41,746 nucleotides of DNA. It comes from Gammaproteobacteria bacterium. Its GTDB lineage: Bacteria; Pseudomonadota; Gammaproteobacteria; SZUA-152. The stretch covers positions 1-41,746 of the forward strand of contig JAKEGK010000173.1 of the NCBI GenBank assembly GCA_022627515.1, written 5' to 3'. Made by a program: the position numbers and the translations under genes. Positions 1-8,084 of the stretch are shown piece by piece. The stretch's first letter is position 1. Each line of letters starts with the position of its first letter. The notes beneath the pieces are model-generated. The model had not been told where the DNA came from and made no database searches. It saw nothing but the letters and a program-made list of their open reading frames with translations.

Positions 1-966
<966 letters not shown>

Positions 967-983
967 GCAAAAAAAAGTAAACA

Positions 984-1961
984 GTGATTCTTCATAGCCC
1001 GTTTCAACCGCCATGGTGGCTGCGCAACCGGCATGTGCAAACCATCCTGCCGTCGCTCCTGAAGCGCAGCAACAACATCCCCCACCGCAAGCAGCGGCTG
1101 GAACTGCCGGATGGCGATTTTACGGATGTATTCTGGTGCGAAACGGAAAAACATCACCGGCATCCCATCCAGCCATTGGTAATTGTGTTGCACGGCATGG
1201 GCGGATGTTTTGCGTCGCATTACATCCCCGGCATGATCCGGTCATTGCTGGCCCAAGGCTACCGCGTTGCTTTCCTGCACGCGCGCGGCTGCAGCGGTGA
1301 ACCCAACCGCCTGCCGGTTACATTTCATGCCGCGGACACCAGTGAACTGCAACACCTGGTATTAACGCTGAAACAACAAAATCCGGACCTGCCGCTGGCC
1401 GCGGTGGGTTTTTCGCTGGGTGGCAGTATTCTTTTAAAGTGGCTGGCTGAAACCAACGACCGGCAATGGTTGGCCGCGGCGGTCGCGGTGTCCGTTCCGT
1501 TTGATTTAAGCGCAACCGCCGACGCGCTCAACCGGGGTTTTTCCCGCGTGTATCAGCGCTACTTGTTACAGCAATTAATATCGCTGGCGGTACAAAAAAC
1601 CGTGTTGCATCCCGCACCCCTGACCGCAAGACAAATCAGAAAAGTGACAACACTCAGGGAATACGACGACCGCATGACCGCTAAAATCAACGGCTTCGGT
1701 ACGGTTGACAATTATTACCGCATAGCGAGCTGCAAACAGTACCTGAAAGATATTTCCACGCCGGCGTTAATCATTCATGCCGCTGACGATCCGTTCGTGC
1801 CGCAATATGCGATCCCGGAGGAAACAGAACTGGCGCCGCAGGTCACTCTGGAACTGGCGCACCGGGGCGGACACGCCGGTTTCATCCACCAGTATCCCGT
1901 ACACAAATCCCGTTATTCCGAAATCCGTACTTCGGAATTTTTAGGCGATTTTCTCGGCTAA
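984..1961 (+). CDS. YheT-type alpha/beta hydrolase
   Basis: A 325-residue alpha/beta-hydrolase of the YheT/EMB8 family, with esterase-like activity on unidentified substrates. The start is GTG at 984, giving the family-typical N-terminus with PPWWLRNRHVQT. Visible elements are the oxyanion region LHGMGG, the nucleophile elbow GFSLGG (Ser), an acidic residue in AADDPFVP and the catalytic His in RGGHAGFI. Length matches the family. It begins 17 bases after dapE on the same strand and may be co-transcribed, although no metabolic link is known. Physiological function is unknown. Confidence 0.9.
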   Translation: MILHSPFQPPWWLRNRHVQTILPSLLKRSNNIPHRKQRLELPDGDFTDVFWCETEKHHRHPIQPLVIVLHGMGGCFASHYIPGMIRSLLAQGYRVAFLHARGCSGEPNRLPVTFHAADTSELQHLVLTLKQQNPDLPLAAVGFSLGGSILLKWLAETNDRQWLAAAVAVSVPFDLSATADALNRGFSRVYQRYLLQQLISLAVQKTVLHPAPLTARQIRKVTTLREYDDRMTAKINGFGTVDNYYRIASCKQYLKDISTPALIIHAADDPFVPQYAIPEETELAPQVTLELAHRGGHAGFIHQYPVHKSRYSEIRTSEFLGDFLG

Positions 1962-2024
1962 TAAGCAATTTTGTCAAGGCGTTGGCGATATTCTCATTCA
2001 GGGCTTGCCAGTTCCCGCAACTAT

Positions 2025-2058
2025 GGCTTCAATATCTAAAGGGCTTCAATATCTAAGC
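2025..2058 (+). repeat. Two tandem 17-bp repeats upstream of the GDSL gene
   Basis: Two adjacent copies of GGCTTCAATATCTAA(A/G), 17-base period, end about 45 bases before the proposed ATG of the GDSL lipoprotein gene. Copy number could vary by slippage. No function is known. Confidence 0.7.
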
Positions 2059-2103
2059 AGCTTCAACAAGCAAACAGTTTCTTCTATCGCAAATCACACC
2101 ACA

Positions 2104-2745
2104 ATGCGCTTTTTAGTATTGACACGTTATAGCGGCTTTGCAGGCAGAATTCTGCTGACGATCGTTTTCACACTGCTTGCAGCATGTGCCGAAAAAGCGC
2201 CGCCACTCGGTAAATTATCAGCGGATGCCGTTATTGTAGCGTTTGGCGACAGCCTGACATATGGCACCGGCGCCAAAAATCATGAAGCCTATCCCGCCCA
2301 ATTGGCGCTGCTGATACAACGTGATGTCATTAACGCGGGAAAACCGGGTGAATTAACCGCGGAGGGACTTCAACGGCTGCCGGCGATTCTGGAAGAACAC
2401 CAACCCGAACTGCTGATCCTGTGCCACGGCGGTAACGATTTATTGCGCAAGAAAAACCCGCAAGCCATCGTGAGTAATCTCAAAGCCATGATCACGGAAG
2501 CCAAAAAACGCGGCATCCAGGTCGTGCTGGTCGGCGTGCCGGAGCCCGCGCTGTTTTTGCTGGAGTCGGCGCCGTTTTATTTGAAAATCGCCAGCGACGA
2601 AAATATCCCGCTCGAAAAAGACATCCTGCCGGAAATCGAAAGCGATAACGCTTTAAAATCCGACACCATTCATCCCAACGCGGCGGGCTATCGTAAATTC
2701 GCGCAAGCAATTGCCGGGTTGCTCAAGCACGCCGGGGCCATCTGA
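2104..2745 (+). CDS. GDSL/SGNH arylesterase-like lipoprotein (TesA-related)
   Basis: A secreted SGNH-fold esterase or thioesterase. I place the start at 2104 rather than the in-frame ATG at 2005. From 2104 the protein opens with a charged n-region, a hydrophobic stretch and the lipobox LLAAC, predicting a lipid-anchored periplasmic protein of 213 residues. Block I is FGDSLTYGTG (Ser nucleophile), block III is GGND and block V is DTIHPNAAG with the Asp-His pair. These match the E. coli TesA/arylesterase family. The longer frame would bury the signal peptide behind 33 residues and include the tandem repeat. Substrate is unknown. Confidence 0.87.
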   Translation: MRFLVLTRYSGFAGRILLTIVFTLLAACAEKAPPLGKLSADAVIVAFGDSLTYGTGAKNHEAYPAQLALLIQRDVINAGKPGELTAEGLQRLPAILEEHQPELLILCHGGNDLLRKKNPQAIVSNLKAMITEAKKRGIQVVLVGVPEPALFLLESAPFYLKIASDENIPLEKDILPEIESDNALKSDTIHPNAAGYRKFAQAIAGLLKHAGAI

Positions 2746-2934
2746 TATATATAGTATTTCCACCTACTGAATCGTAACGGCAGTATTTCTGCAGCGCGCC
2801 GGAAAATCCAAAAAAATTCCCGCCAGCACTATGCAAAGTCACTGAATTCTGGTCTAAAATTGAATTCAAAGAATGATTTAATTGTATTATTGGTAAGCTG
2901 TACGCAGTCCAGCATAACTCATGGAACACCGGCA

Positions 2935-3294
2935 ATGACAGAAGACTCCCGATTATTCACCCGTATACCGTTTGAAGCCATGGTGCATGTAACCAGCGCC
3001 GAAGGCACCTGGGATTGTGATCTTATCGACGTTTCACTCAAAGGCATTTTGGTCAACCGGCCGGACAATTGGTCGGGGATAATCGACGATCCATTTCTGG
3101 TGGAACTTGAATTGAACGGCAGCGAGGCCAGTATTCGCATGGACGTCTCCGTTGCGCATGTGGAAGCCCAGCACATCGGTTTCCGCTGCGAACACATCGA
3201 TCTGGACAGCATTACCCATTTGCGCCGCCTGGTGGAACTCAACGTCGGCGATACTGATATATTAAACCGCGAGCTGAATGCGCTGGGCCGGTAA
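2935..3294 (+). CDS. PilZ-domain cyclic-di-GMP receptor, MapZ/PA4608-like
   Basis: A 119-residue single-domain PilZ protein expected to bind c-di-GMP in the cytoplasm. The RxxxR region is represented by RLFTRIPFEA and the D-x-S-x-x-G motif by DVSLKGILV. The C-terminal stretch HIDLDSITHLRRLVELN is, from memory, nearly identical to Pseudomonas aeruginosa PA4608 (MapZ). MapZ binds the chemotaxis methyltransferase CheR1 and adjusts motility. The start at 2935 begins just before the PilZ fold; an upstream in-frame ATG at 2860 adds an unsupported 25 residues. It is convergent with the next gene, and no chemotaxis genes lie nearby, so the MapZ role is inferred from similarity. Confidence 0.92.
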   Translation: MTEDSRLFTRIPFEAMVHVTSAEGTWDCDLIDVSLKGILVNRPDNWSGIIDDPFLVELELNGSEASIRMDVSVAHVEAQHIGFRCEHIDLDSITHLRRLVELNVGDTDILNRELNALGR

Positions 3295-3312
3295 ATAATC
3301 ACCGCGGCCGCT

Positions 3313-4050
3313 TCAGGATGATTGACCGGTCTCTCTCGTATTCCCGGTAAATCCGGATTTCGACAATACCAGAAACATCGCCGCTGAAATTCCTGCTGAA
3401 CTGAATATCATGCACATCACCACGATCTGGTACCTTACCGCAACCAGTGGCGAAATCCCCGATAGTATTTGCCCTGTCATCATGCCCGGCAAAGATACTA
3501 GTCCAACAGCAAATAAAGAATTAATAGTGGGAATCATGGCGGCCTGAAACGCAACTGAACGCGCTTTCTCATACTTCAATCCTTTGCTTAATTCCGCCTC
3601 CAGGCGTTCGACGGCAAGGCTCACCGTATTCATCGCGTTGGCAAAAATCATCCCGGCCAATGGAATCATATAGCGCGGGGCATACCAAGGTTCCAGCACC
3701 AGCACGGCCTGGGTGACAACGATCAGGTTAAATCCGCCGCCAACGGCAATGGCGAGCAACGCGTACGTGAATAATTTACCCTGATACTTTTTCGTTACTC
3801 CAAGCGCTATCCAGCTTGAGGCTACCACCATAATGAGCAGCACACCCAGAACTATCCAGGAACTCTCGGTATTGAAAATAAAAACCAGCAGATAACCAAT
3901 GATCAGCAACTGTATGAGCATCCGCAGCATGGCGTAAATCGCATTACCATAACTCATCTGCCATTTATATAAAATGGCCAGTACAAAAACCGTGGGAATA
4001 AACGCAATCGACAGATGGATGAGGGGGATATCCTGAATGGAATTACTCAT
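3313..4050 (-). CDS. fetB: FetB/UPF0014-family membrane permease
   Basis: A 245-residue polytopic inner-membrane protein with about seven hydrophobic segments, full length for UPF0014. E. coli FetB (YbbM) works with the ATPase FetA in iron export linked to peroxide resistance. Conserved features include GNAIYAMLRMLIQLL near the N-terminus, the central IPLAGMIFANAMNTVSL segment, and GMMTGQILSG followed by RYQI toward the C-terminus. An AGGAG ribosome site precedes ATG 4050. The partner ATPase gene fetA is not next to it, so it is an orphan permease here. Iron export is a family inference. Confidence 0.88.
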   Translation of the reverse strand: MSNSIQDIPLIHLSIAFIPTVFVLAILYKWQMSYGNAIYAMLRMLIQLLIIGYLLVFIFNTESSWIVLGVLLIMVVASSWIALGVTKKYQGKLFTYALLAIAVGGGFNLIVVTQAVLVLEPWYAPRYMIPLAGMIFANAMNTVSLAVERLEAELSKGLKYEKARSVAFQAAMIPTINSLFAVGLVSLPGMMTGQILSGISPLVAVRYQIVVMCMIFSSAGISAAMFLVLSKSGFTGNTRETGQSS

Positions 4051-4170
4051 TAGACTCCTGACAATATTCTGGAATTTATAATTATTAAAAAAGTAAGCGC
4101 CAAACTAACCGGTATTATATCGGACCCTATTAAGAAAGTTATCACCCGTGTCACTGTAACCTGTCAGCGG

Positions 4171-4548
4171 TTAACTATCAGCCAGTTCAAGGCTCGTCCC
4201 CTGATGAAACAGCATGGCCCAACCCGCAGCGGTTTTTTTCCAGAGCGAGCTTCGCATGGAGCGTTTGATTATACCGTTTGCGGAATTCATTTTTTCCGCG
4301 CAATAATTGGCAAGTACCAGTTCATTGGATAGCTGACGAATCCTGAAACCGGACAACGACCATTGCGTATTATCATCTTCCCGCAGTAACCACTCAATAG
4401 CATCAGCCTTCGTAACGATATTGCCGGATGCACCCACTTCCTCGAAGTCATCATGCAACAAATTCTGCAGCATCTTTCGGTCCAAGCGGGTGTGACGCCG
4501 CAGCAGTGTTTCTTCCAGTGCTTTTATCTGTTGTGATAGATGTTCCAC
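4171..4548 (-). CDS. DUF4440 / SnoaL-like small protein
   Basis: A 125-residue soluble protein with the pattern of the DUF4440 cone-fold (NTF2-like) family: an N-terminal helix, then RLDRKMLQNLLHDDFEEVGASG and a C-terminal half ending in W-x-x-LFHQGT. Members act as small-ligand-binding or enzyme-like domains of mostly unknown role. The frame begins with GTG at 4548 and no convincing ribosome site precedes it, so the start is uncertain. It lies 21 bases downstream of the beta-propeller gene on the same strand and may be the last gene of that operon. Confidence 0.75.
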   Translation of the reverse strand: MEHLSQQIKALEETLLRRHTRLDRKMLQNLLHDDFEEVGASGNIVTKADAIEWLLREDDNTQWSLSGFRIRQLSNELVLANYCAEKMNSANGIIKRSMRSSLWKKTAAGWAMLFHQGTSLELADS

Positions 4549-4569
4549 CGGTGCAAATATTACCGTTGA

Positions 4570-5766
4570 TTATCGTAGAGAACGCGCGTACCGTAGACTG
4601 ATATGGCCACCCGCATTGTCCAGCCACACCACGTGCAATCGCCCTTGTCCGTCAAATACAATCGAAGGATGTGACTGATGTCCTGGTCCGGTTGCGCCTG
4701 TCAATTCGTAATCATCACTCCATTTACCTTGCGTGCGCAGACTGTAAAACACATCGGAGTTCTCGTTGCGCGTGTCATCCCAGGCTACTGCAGCGATTCC
4801 GTCTTTCCCATGCAGCGCGGCCGCCGCATGCCATTGCGGCACATTTTCCCCGAACATATCCTGCACCTGTTCATTCCCGCCAAAACCTGCGCCGCCATTT
4901 TCACTCACCGCGGCAAAGACGTCATAGCCGCTTTGCCAGTTGCGTTTATCCATCCAGGCAGCGACGGCGAGCTGGCTATTATTGCTTGCCAGCACCGGCC
5001 GCATAGCGCCCGAACCTTTGCCTAATTCGGGATTCGGAGACGCGTCAAATTCATTCAACGGTTGATAACGCTGAAACGGCTGGCCTTTTGGCGCAAATGC
5101 CGAAAAGATACGGGTATGACCATGCCGGCGGTCCTCCCAGGCCACAATTTTGCCCGGCTCTGAAAAAGCAAGCACTGGGTATGATTGCACGTCCTTGTCA
5201 TTACTCGTGTCGACCAATTGCGGCGGTGAAACCAGCACGGTGTAAGCATTTGCTTTCAGATCGCTATAGTATATGTGCTCATTGCGCGGCGGTCCTCCGG
5301 ACCACACCGCACCCGTGTTGCCGCGGTTATCGGCCGCAACACTGATTTGTTTTGCCGGCGCCTGACCAATACTGACAACGTCACCTTTTTTTGACGGACT
5401 CAGCACACGCAACCAGACATGTTCGTCCTCCTCCCAGGCGGCCAGAAACCGCTGTTCATCCAAAGCCATAATGACCGGCTCATAAGCGGAAGACTGCAGG
5501 CTGATTTTTTCGGGTTGAGTAAAACCGCTTTTGTCCGGCAAATAATAGGCAATGTATATGCCGGGTTTACCGCTTCGGTTGTCTTCCCAGACAACGCCAA
5601 CCACGTTACCCGAAACCGCGATGGAACGCCGGCCGCTTGCATCCAGATGAATAAATACTCCGTTTGCTGCGGTGGTGATAGTAAGAGGCGGTTCGAAACG
5701 CAGCGGTTCTGACTGAGCGTTGACATGACTGCACCACAAGAACAAAACCAGTAAAAACCGCTTCAT
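4570..5766 (-). CDS. Secreted beta-propeller (sialidase/BNR-like) protein
   Basis: A 398-residue exported protein with an N-terminal signal peptide ending near HVNA-QSEP. The body carries at least five repeats built around a W-(E/D)-D-x-R core: VVWEDNRSG, VAWEDRRHG, AAWMDKRN, VAWDDTRNE and VVWLDNAGG. Each is followed by a strand such as IYIAYY or VFYSLR, as in sialidase-type beta-propellers. No catalytic sialidase signature is evident, so a binding or scaffold role is as likely as an enzymatic one. Its ATG overlaps the TGA of the upstream thioredoxin-like gene, which implies translational coupling. Specific function unknown. Confidence 0.75.
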   Translation of the reverse strand: MKRFLLVLFLWCSHVNAQSEPLRFEPPLTITTAANGVFIHLDASGRRSIAVSGNVVGVVWEDNRSGKPGIYIAYYLPDKSGFTQPEKISLQSSAYEPVIMALDEQRFLAAWEEDEHVWLRVLSPSKKGDVVSIGQAPAKQISVAADNRGNTGAVWSGGPPRNEHIYYSDLKANAYTVLVSPPQLVDTSNDKDVQSYPVLAFSEPGKIVAWEDRRHGHTRIFSAFAPKGQPFQRYQPLNEFDASPNPELGKGSGAMRPVLASNNSQLAVAAWMDKRNWQSGYDVFAAVSENGGAGFGGNEQVQDMFGENVPQWHAAAALHGKDGIAAVAWDDTRNENSDVFYSLRTQGKWSDDYELTGATGPGHQSHPSIVFDGQGRLHVVWLDNAGGHISLRYARSLR

Positions 5767-6242
5767 CGTTTCGATAAAAACTCATTGATTGATTTTGTTT
5801 TATAGTGCCCTTCCTGAATGTACCGGTCAAATTCCACGAATTCTTCTACTGTCTTGAATCCCGGCGCGCGAAACAACACTTCACCATTCATGTCAAGATA
5901 CAGAAAAACCGGCGTTGCGAATACGTTTAATTGCGCGCCCAGTTCGGCTTCCGTGAGACGCTCGCCGGAAGGCAATGTCAAACGATTGCCGCTTTCAGCA
6001 TCGGCATAGACCAGTATGTAGTTTTTGACATAGCGTTTTTTCAATTCCGGGTCCGAGAAGCTTTCGATATTGGTCTTGGCGCAAAACCCGCAACCATATC
6101 GCCCGAAATAAACAAAAATGTGTTTCTTTTCCTGCTGCGCCTGTTGCAATCCGCTGTCAAAACTGAGGAACGGATAATTATCCGGCGGATCCGCAAACGC
6201 AATATCCGCAAATAACAAAGCAATTAATATTAAATACCGCAT
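5763..6242 (-). CDS. Exported thioredoxin-fold protein (CGFC active site)
   Basis: A 159-residue periplasmic thioredoxin-like protein. The chosen start at 6242 has a CAGGAAT ribosome site and gives a clean signal peptide ending IAFA-DPP. Upstream in-frame codons would displace it. The redox motif is GCGFCAK (C-G-F-C), followed by a cis-proline segment ATPVFLYLD, as in SoxW- or DsbD-gamma-like proteins. It is the first gene of a coupled pair with the beta-propeller protein (ATGA overlap). It probably reduces or isomerises disulfides of exported proteins, possibly the propeller. A MITE sits about 70 bases upstream and may affect its promoter. Confidence 0.82.
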   Translation of the reverse strand: MRYLILIALLFADIAFADPPDNYPFLSFDSGLQQAQQEKKHIFVYFGRYGCGFCAKTNIESFSDPELKKRYVKNYILVYADAESGNRLTLPSGERLTEAELGAQLNVFATPVFLYLDMNGEVLFRAPGFKTVEEFVEFDRYIQEGHYKTKSINEFLSKR

Positions 6243-6300
6243 GGGTATTCCTGATTCTTTATTGAGTATCATATAAAATAATAATACTGAAACCTTAAAC

Positions 6301-6311
6301 TGACCAGACCT
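6301..6311. repeat. Target-site duplication, left copy
   Basis: TGACCAGACCT occurs immediately outside the left terminal inverted repeat and again at 6624-6634, identical over 11 bases. An 11-bp duplication points to mobilisation by a transposase making long staggered cuts, as in the IS4 group (inference). Confidence 0.9.
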
Positions 6312-6623
6312 GAATGGCACTTACTTTATCCGTCCGGTATCCAAATATTCTCAAAACCGGATACTGCTTCAAGCACCAGTTGCCAGGCACAATGAAAAAA
6401 TCGTTGGCGGCACGACTGCATGGATGCAGGAGGTAAGAGCACATGGATGTGCGAGGTAGACTTCGTCTGGAACGAGAAGTCGAGAGTAACACAGGAGCAG
6501 TTACCGAGGGATGCCGCCATCGAGCTACAAGGACGTATTTACAGCGTATTTTTTCATTGCGCCTGGCAGCTAGTGCTGGTAAAAAAGATTTAACTTGTTT
6601 GATTTCTTAAGTAAGCGCCATTC
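6312..6623. mobile_element. 312-bp MITE with GGA-hairpin core
   Basis: A non-coding element bounded by inverted repeats GAATGGC(A/G)CTTACTT, 15 of the first 17 bases matching, and flanked by identical 11-bp duplications. It contains no transposase, so it must have been moved in trans. Inside, a long subterminal inverted repeat pairs CCAGGCACAATGAAAAAAT near 6383 with its near-complement ending near 6565, and TGGCGGCA (6405-6412) pairs with TGCCGCCA (6512-6519). These enclose four short hairpins at 6416-6504, all with GGA in the loop on the + strand. It lies a few bases past the stop of the outer-membrane gene and upstream of the thioredoxin gene, both on the - strand. Confidence 0.88.
6416..6504 (+). 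ncRNA. Candidate RNA: four tandem GGA-loop hairpins (CsrA/RsmA-type sites)
   Basis: Read on the + strand, four stem-loops follow one another. CTGCA-TGGA-TGCAG is at 6416-6429. GCACA-TGGA-TGTGC is at 6439-6452. GACTTCGT-CTGGA-ACGAgaAGTC is at 6459-6481. GTAAC-ACAGGAGCA-GTTAC is at 6486-6504. Every loop carries GGA. The second, ACAUGGAUGU in context, matches the CsrA consensus RUACARGGAUGU at 9 of its last 10 bases. This is the design of CsrB/RsmZ decoy RNAs. Whether it is transcribed is unknown, and no clear promoter was identified. It may simply be the folded core of the MITE. Confidence 0.4.
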
Positions 6624-6634
6624 TGACCAGACCT
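6624..6634. repeat. Target-site duplication, right copy
   Basis: Second copy of TGACCAGACCT, ending five bases before the stop codon of the outer-membrane protein gene. The MITE therefore landed in its 3' untranslated region. Confidence 0.9.
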
Positions 6635-6639
6635 CTTTC

Positions 6640-7350
6640 TTAGAACCATATGACAATACCGGCGCGGATGCCGTAATCCGGCGCGGCGCTATTCAATCCC
6701 GCTGCGCTGTTAATATAAACCGCGTATTTCAGATTCAGCAGATAAAACCAGTCCACGCCCAGTTTCACTGGATCAGTCGCCCCGTCCAGCATGGCTGAAT
6801 CATATTGCAGATAGGCGCTGAGTCCAGCTTGCTGGAACGCTTTGAAACCACCGATACTTAATCGCAATACATTGTTGAAATCAGTCCCCGCGGGTTCACC
6901 GATAAAAATGTAACCCAGGCCCGCCGTGCAAACTATACCGCCACAGTTTTTGTGCGCATCCAGAAATGCGCCAATATCCATTTCACCACTACCCAAACCT
7001 TCATCTTTGTCAGCAGTGGGTAATTTCACTGACAAGGAAGGGAACAATCTCAGACTGCTGTCCTGCGGCCGGTAAATAGATCCCGCCTCAAGAACGACGT
7101 CGCCCATACCACTTTGTTGCTCCAGTCCGTCAGTATCCAGATTGAGATAAGAGGTGGCCGCACTAAAAAAATATTGGGAGCCAAAGTAACCATACTCCAC
7201 CCTAATCAAATCAAGTTCCGACGTAATCCCCGTATCAAAATCGCCACTGACCCGTCCTGCTCCCACATCAAGATAGCTTCGCGCGGCCGCATCAGGAACA
7301 ATGGCCATGAACAGCAGGAGAATGATGGGAAAACGATTTGGATTTATCAT
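6640..7350 (-). CDS. Outer-membrane beta-barrel protein
   Basis: A 236-residue protein with a signal peptide cleaved near DAAA-RSYL. A series of alternating amphipathic strands follows, and the C-terminus is aromatic (IVIWF), the usual signature for BamA-dependent insertion. The pattern of short strands with SLSVKLPTADKDEGLGSGEMDIG resembles the MetA-pathway phenol-degradation-like (transporter) family of outer-membrane proteins, but I cannot assign a substrate. It lies 114 bases downstream of the methionine-rich periplasmic gene on the same strand, so the two may be co-expressed. Its 3' flank carries the MITE. Confidence 0.75.
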   Translation of the reverse strand: MINPNRFPIILLLFMAIVPDAAARSYLDVGAGRVSGDFDTGITSELDLIRVEYGYFGSQYFFSAATSYLNLDTDGLEQQSGMGDVVLEAGSIYRPQDSSLRLFPSLSVKLPTADKDEGLGSGEMDIGAFLDAHKNCGGIVCTAGLGYIFIGEPAGTDFNNVLRLSIGGFKAFQQAGLSAYLQYDSAMLDGATDPVKLGVDWFYLLNLKYAVYINSAAGLNSAAPDYGIRAGIVIWF

Positions 7351-7464
7351 AGGAATTGCCGCGCCCCCATGGACCGGCGGAGCAACTTGGAAAACTGTTA
7401 GTGGTGAAACCGCTTCGCCGACGATGTTCGCTGCAAACTCAATGCTGGGTAAAAATAACCGCTT

Positions 7465-7920
7465 TTATTTGGCTTCCAGCTGCTGTTGAAATTTCACCAT
7501 CATTTGATTCATTTCCGCATGCCGCTGCTTCATCATGGCATGGGTTTGTTCATCGTACTGCCCTTCGTTCATTTTTCTGGACATCTCATGCATGCTGGTA
7601 GACAGATGCTCCATCATCTTTGCAGCTTCTGAAAGCTGCAGCTGGTTCATCATTTGATGTTTTTCCATCAGCTGCGACATTTGCGACATGTCTTTACGCA
7701 TTTGCTCCATCGTTTGCATCATGTTCTGCATGGATTTTTGCGACATGGTTTGATTCATCATTTGCTGAGTGGTCTGTTGGGTGCTCATCATTTGTGATTC
7801 GGTTTGCTTGTCATGCATGGTTCCGCCGGTGTGCATTTCAGCCCATGCGGCACCGGTAATAAAAGCCGTTAACAGAAACATGCAAAAGGAGACGGATAAA
7901 GTTTTTGCTGTAAGTGGCAT
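7465..7920 (-). CDS. Methionine- and glutamine-rich periplasmic protein
   Basis: A 151-residue exported protein. Start 7920 is supported by a GGAGGG ribosome site eight bases upstream; the signal peptide ends GAAWA-EMH. The mature part (~124 residues) holds about 27 methionines, many as MM pairs, plus several histidines and many glutamines, and looks helical or coiled-coil. Such Met/His composition can bind Cu(I) or act as a methionine-oxidation sink, but no named family is recognised. An FNR-like site and -10 box lie about 40-70 bases upstream. Followed by the outer-membrane protein gene. Confidence 0.75.
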   Translation of the reverse strand: MPLTAKTLSVSFCMFLLTAFITGAAWAEMHTGGTMHDKQTESQMMSTQQTTQQMMNQTMSQKSMQNMMQTMEQMRKDMSQMSQLMEKHQMMNQLQLSEAAKMMEHLSTSMHEMSRKMNEGQYDEQTHAMMKQRHAEMNQMMVKFQQQLEAK

Positions 7921-7952
7921 TGTCAAGCCCTCCATTGGTTAAATATTGTAAA

Positions 7953-7993
7953 ATCTTAATATAACTCTGACGGAATGTGTTGATCCAAGTCAC
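7953..7993 (-). promoter_or_regulatory. FNR/Dnr-like site and -10 box for the Met-rich gene
   Basis: TTGAT-CCAA-GTCAC at 7980-7993 matches the FNR dyad TTGAT-N4-ATCAA with two deviations in the second half, one of which gives the common TTGAC half-site. A possible -10 TAAGAT at 7953-7958 would put the dyad near -40.5, close to class II activator geometry. No experimental support. Confidence 0.4.
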
Positions 7994-8084
7994 AAACAAC
8001 TAAATCGAATTACAAAATTAGCATAGCGATCCATCACCAGGATTAACTTTTTGTTTATAAACTTGATCAAAGTCATGACTATTG

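Noticed and set aside
4092-4106. AAGTAAGCGCCA resembling the MITE terminal repeat
   Set aside because: Only 12 bases match, with no partner end, no subterminal similarity and no target duplication, so chance is likely.
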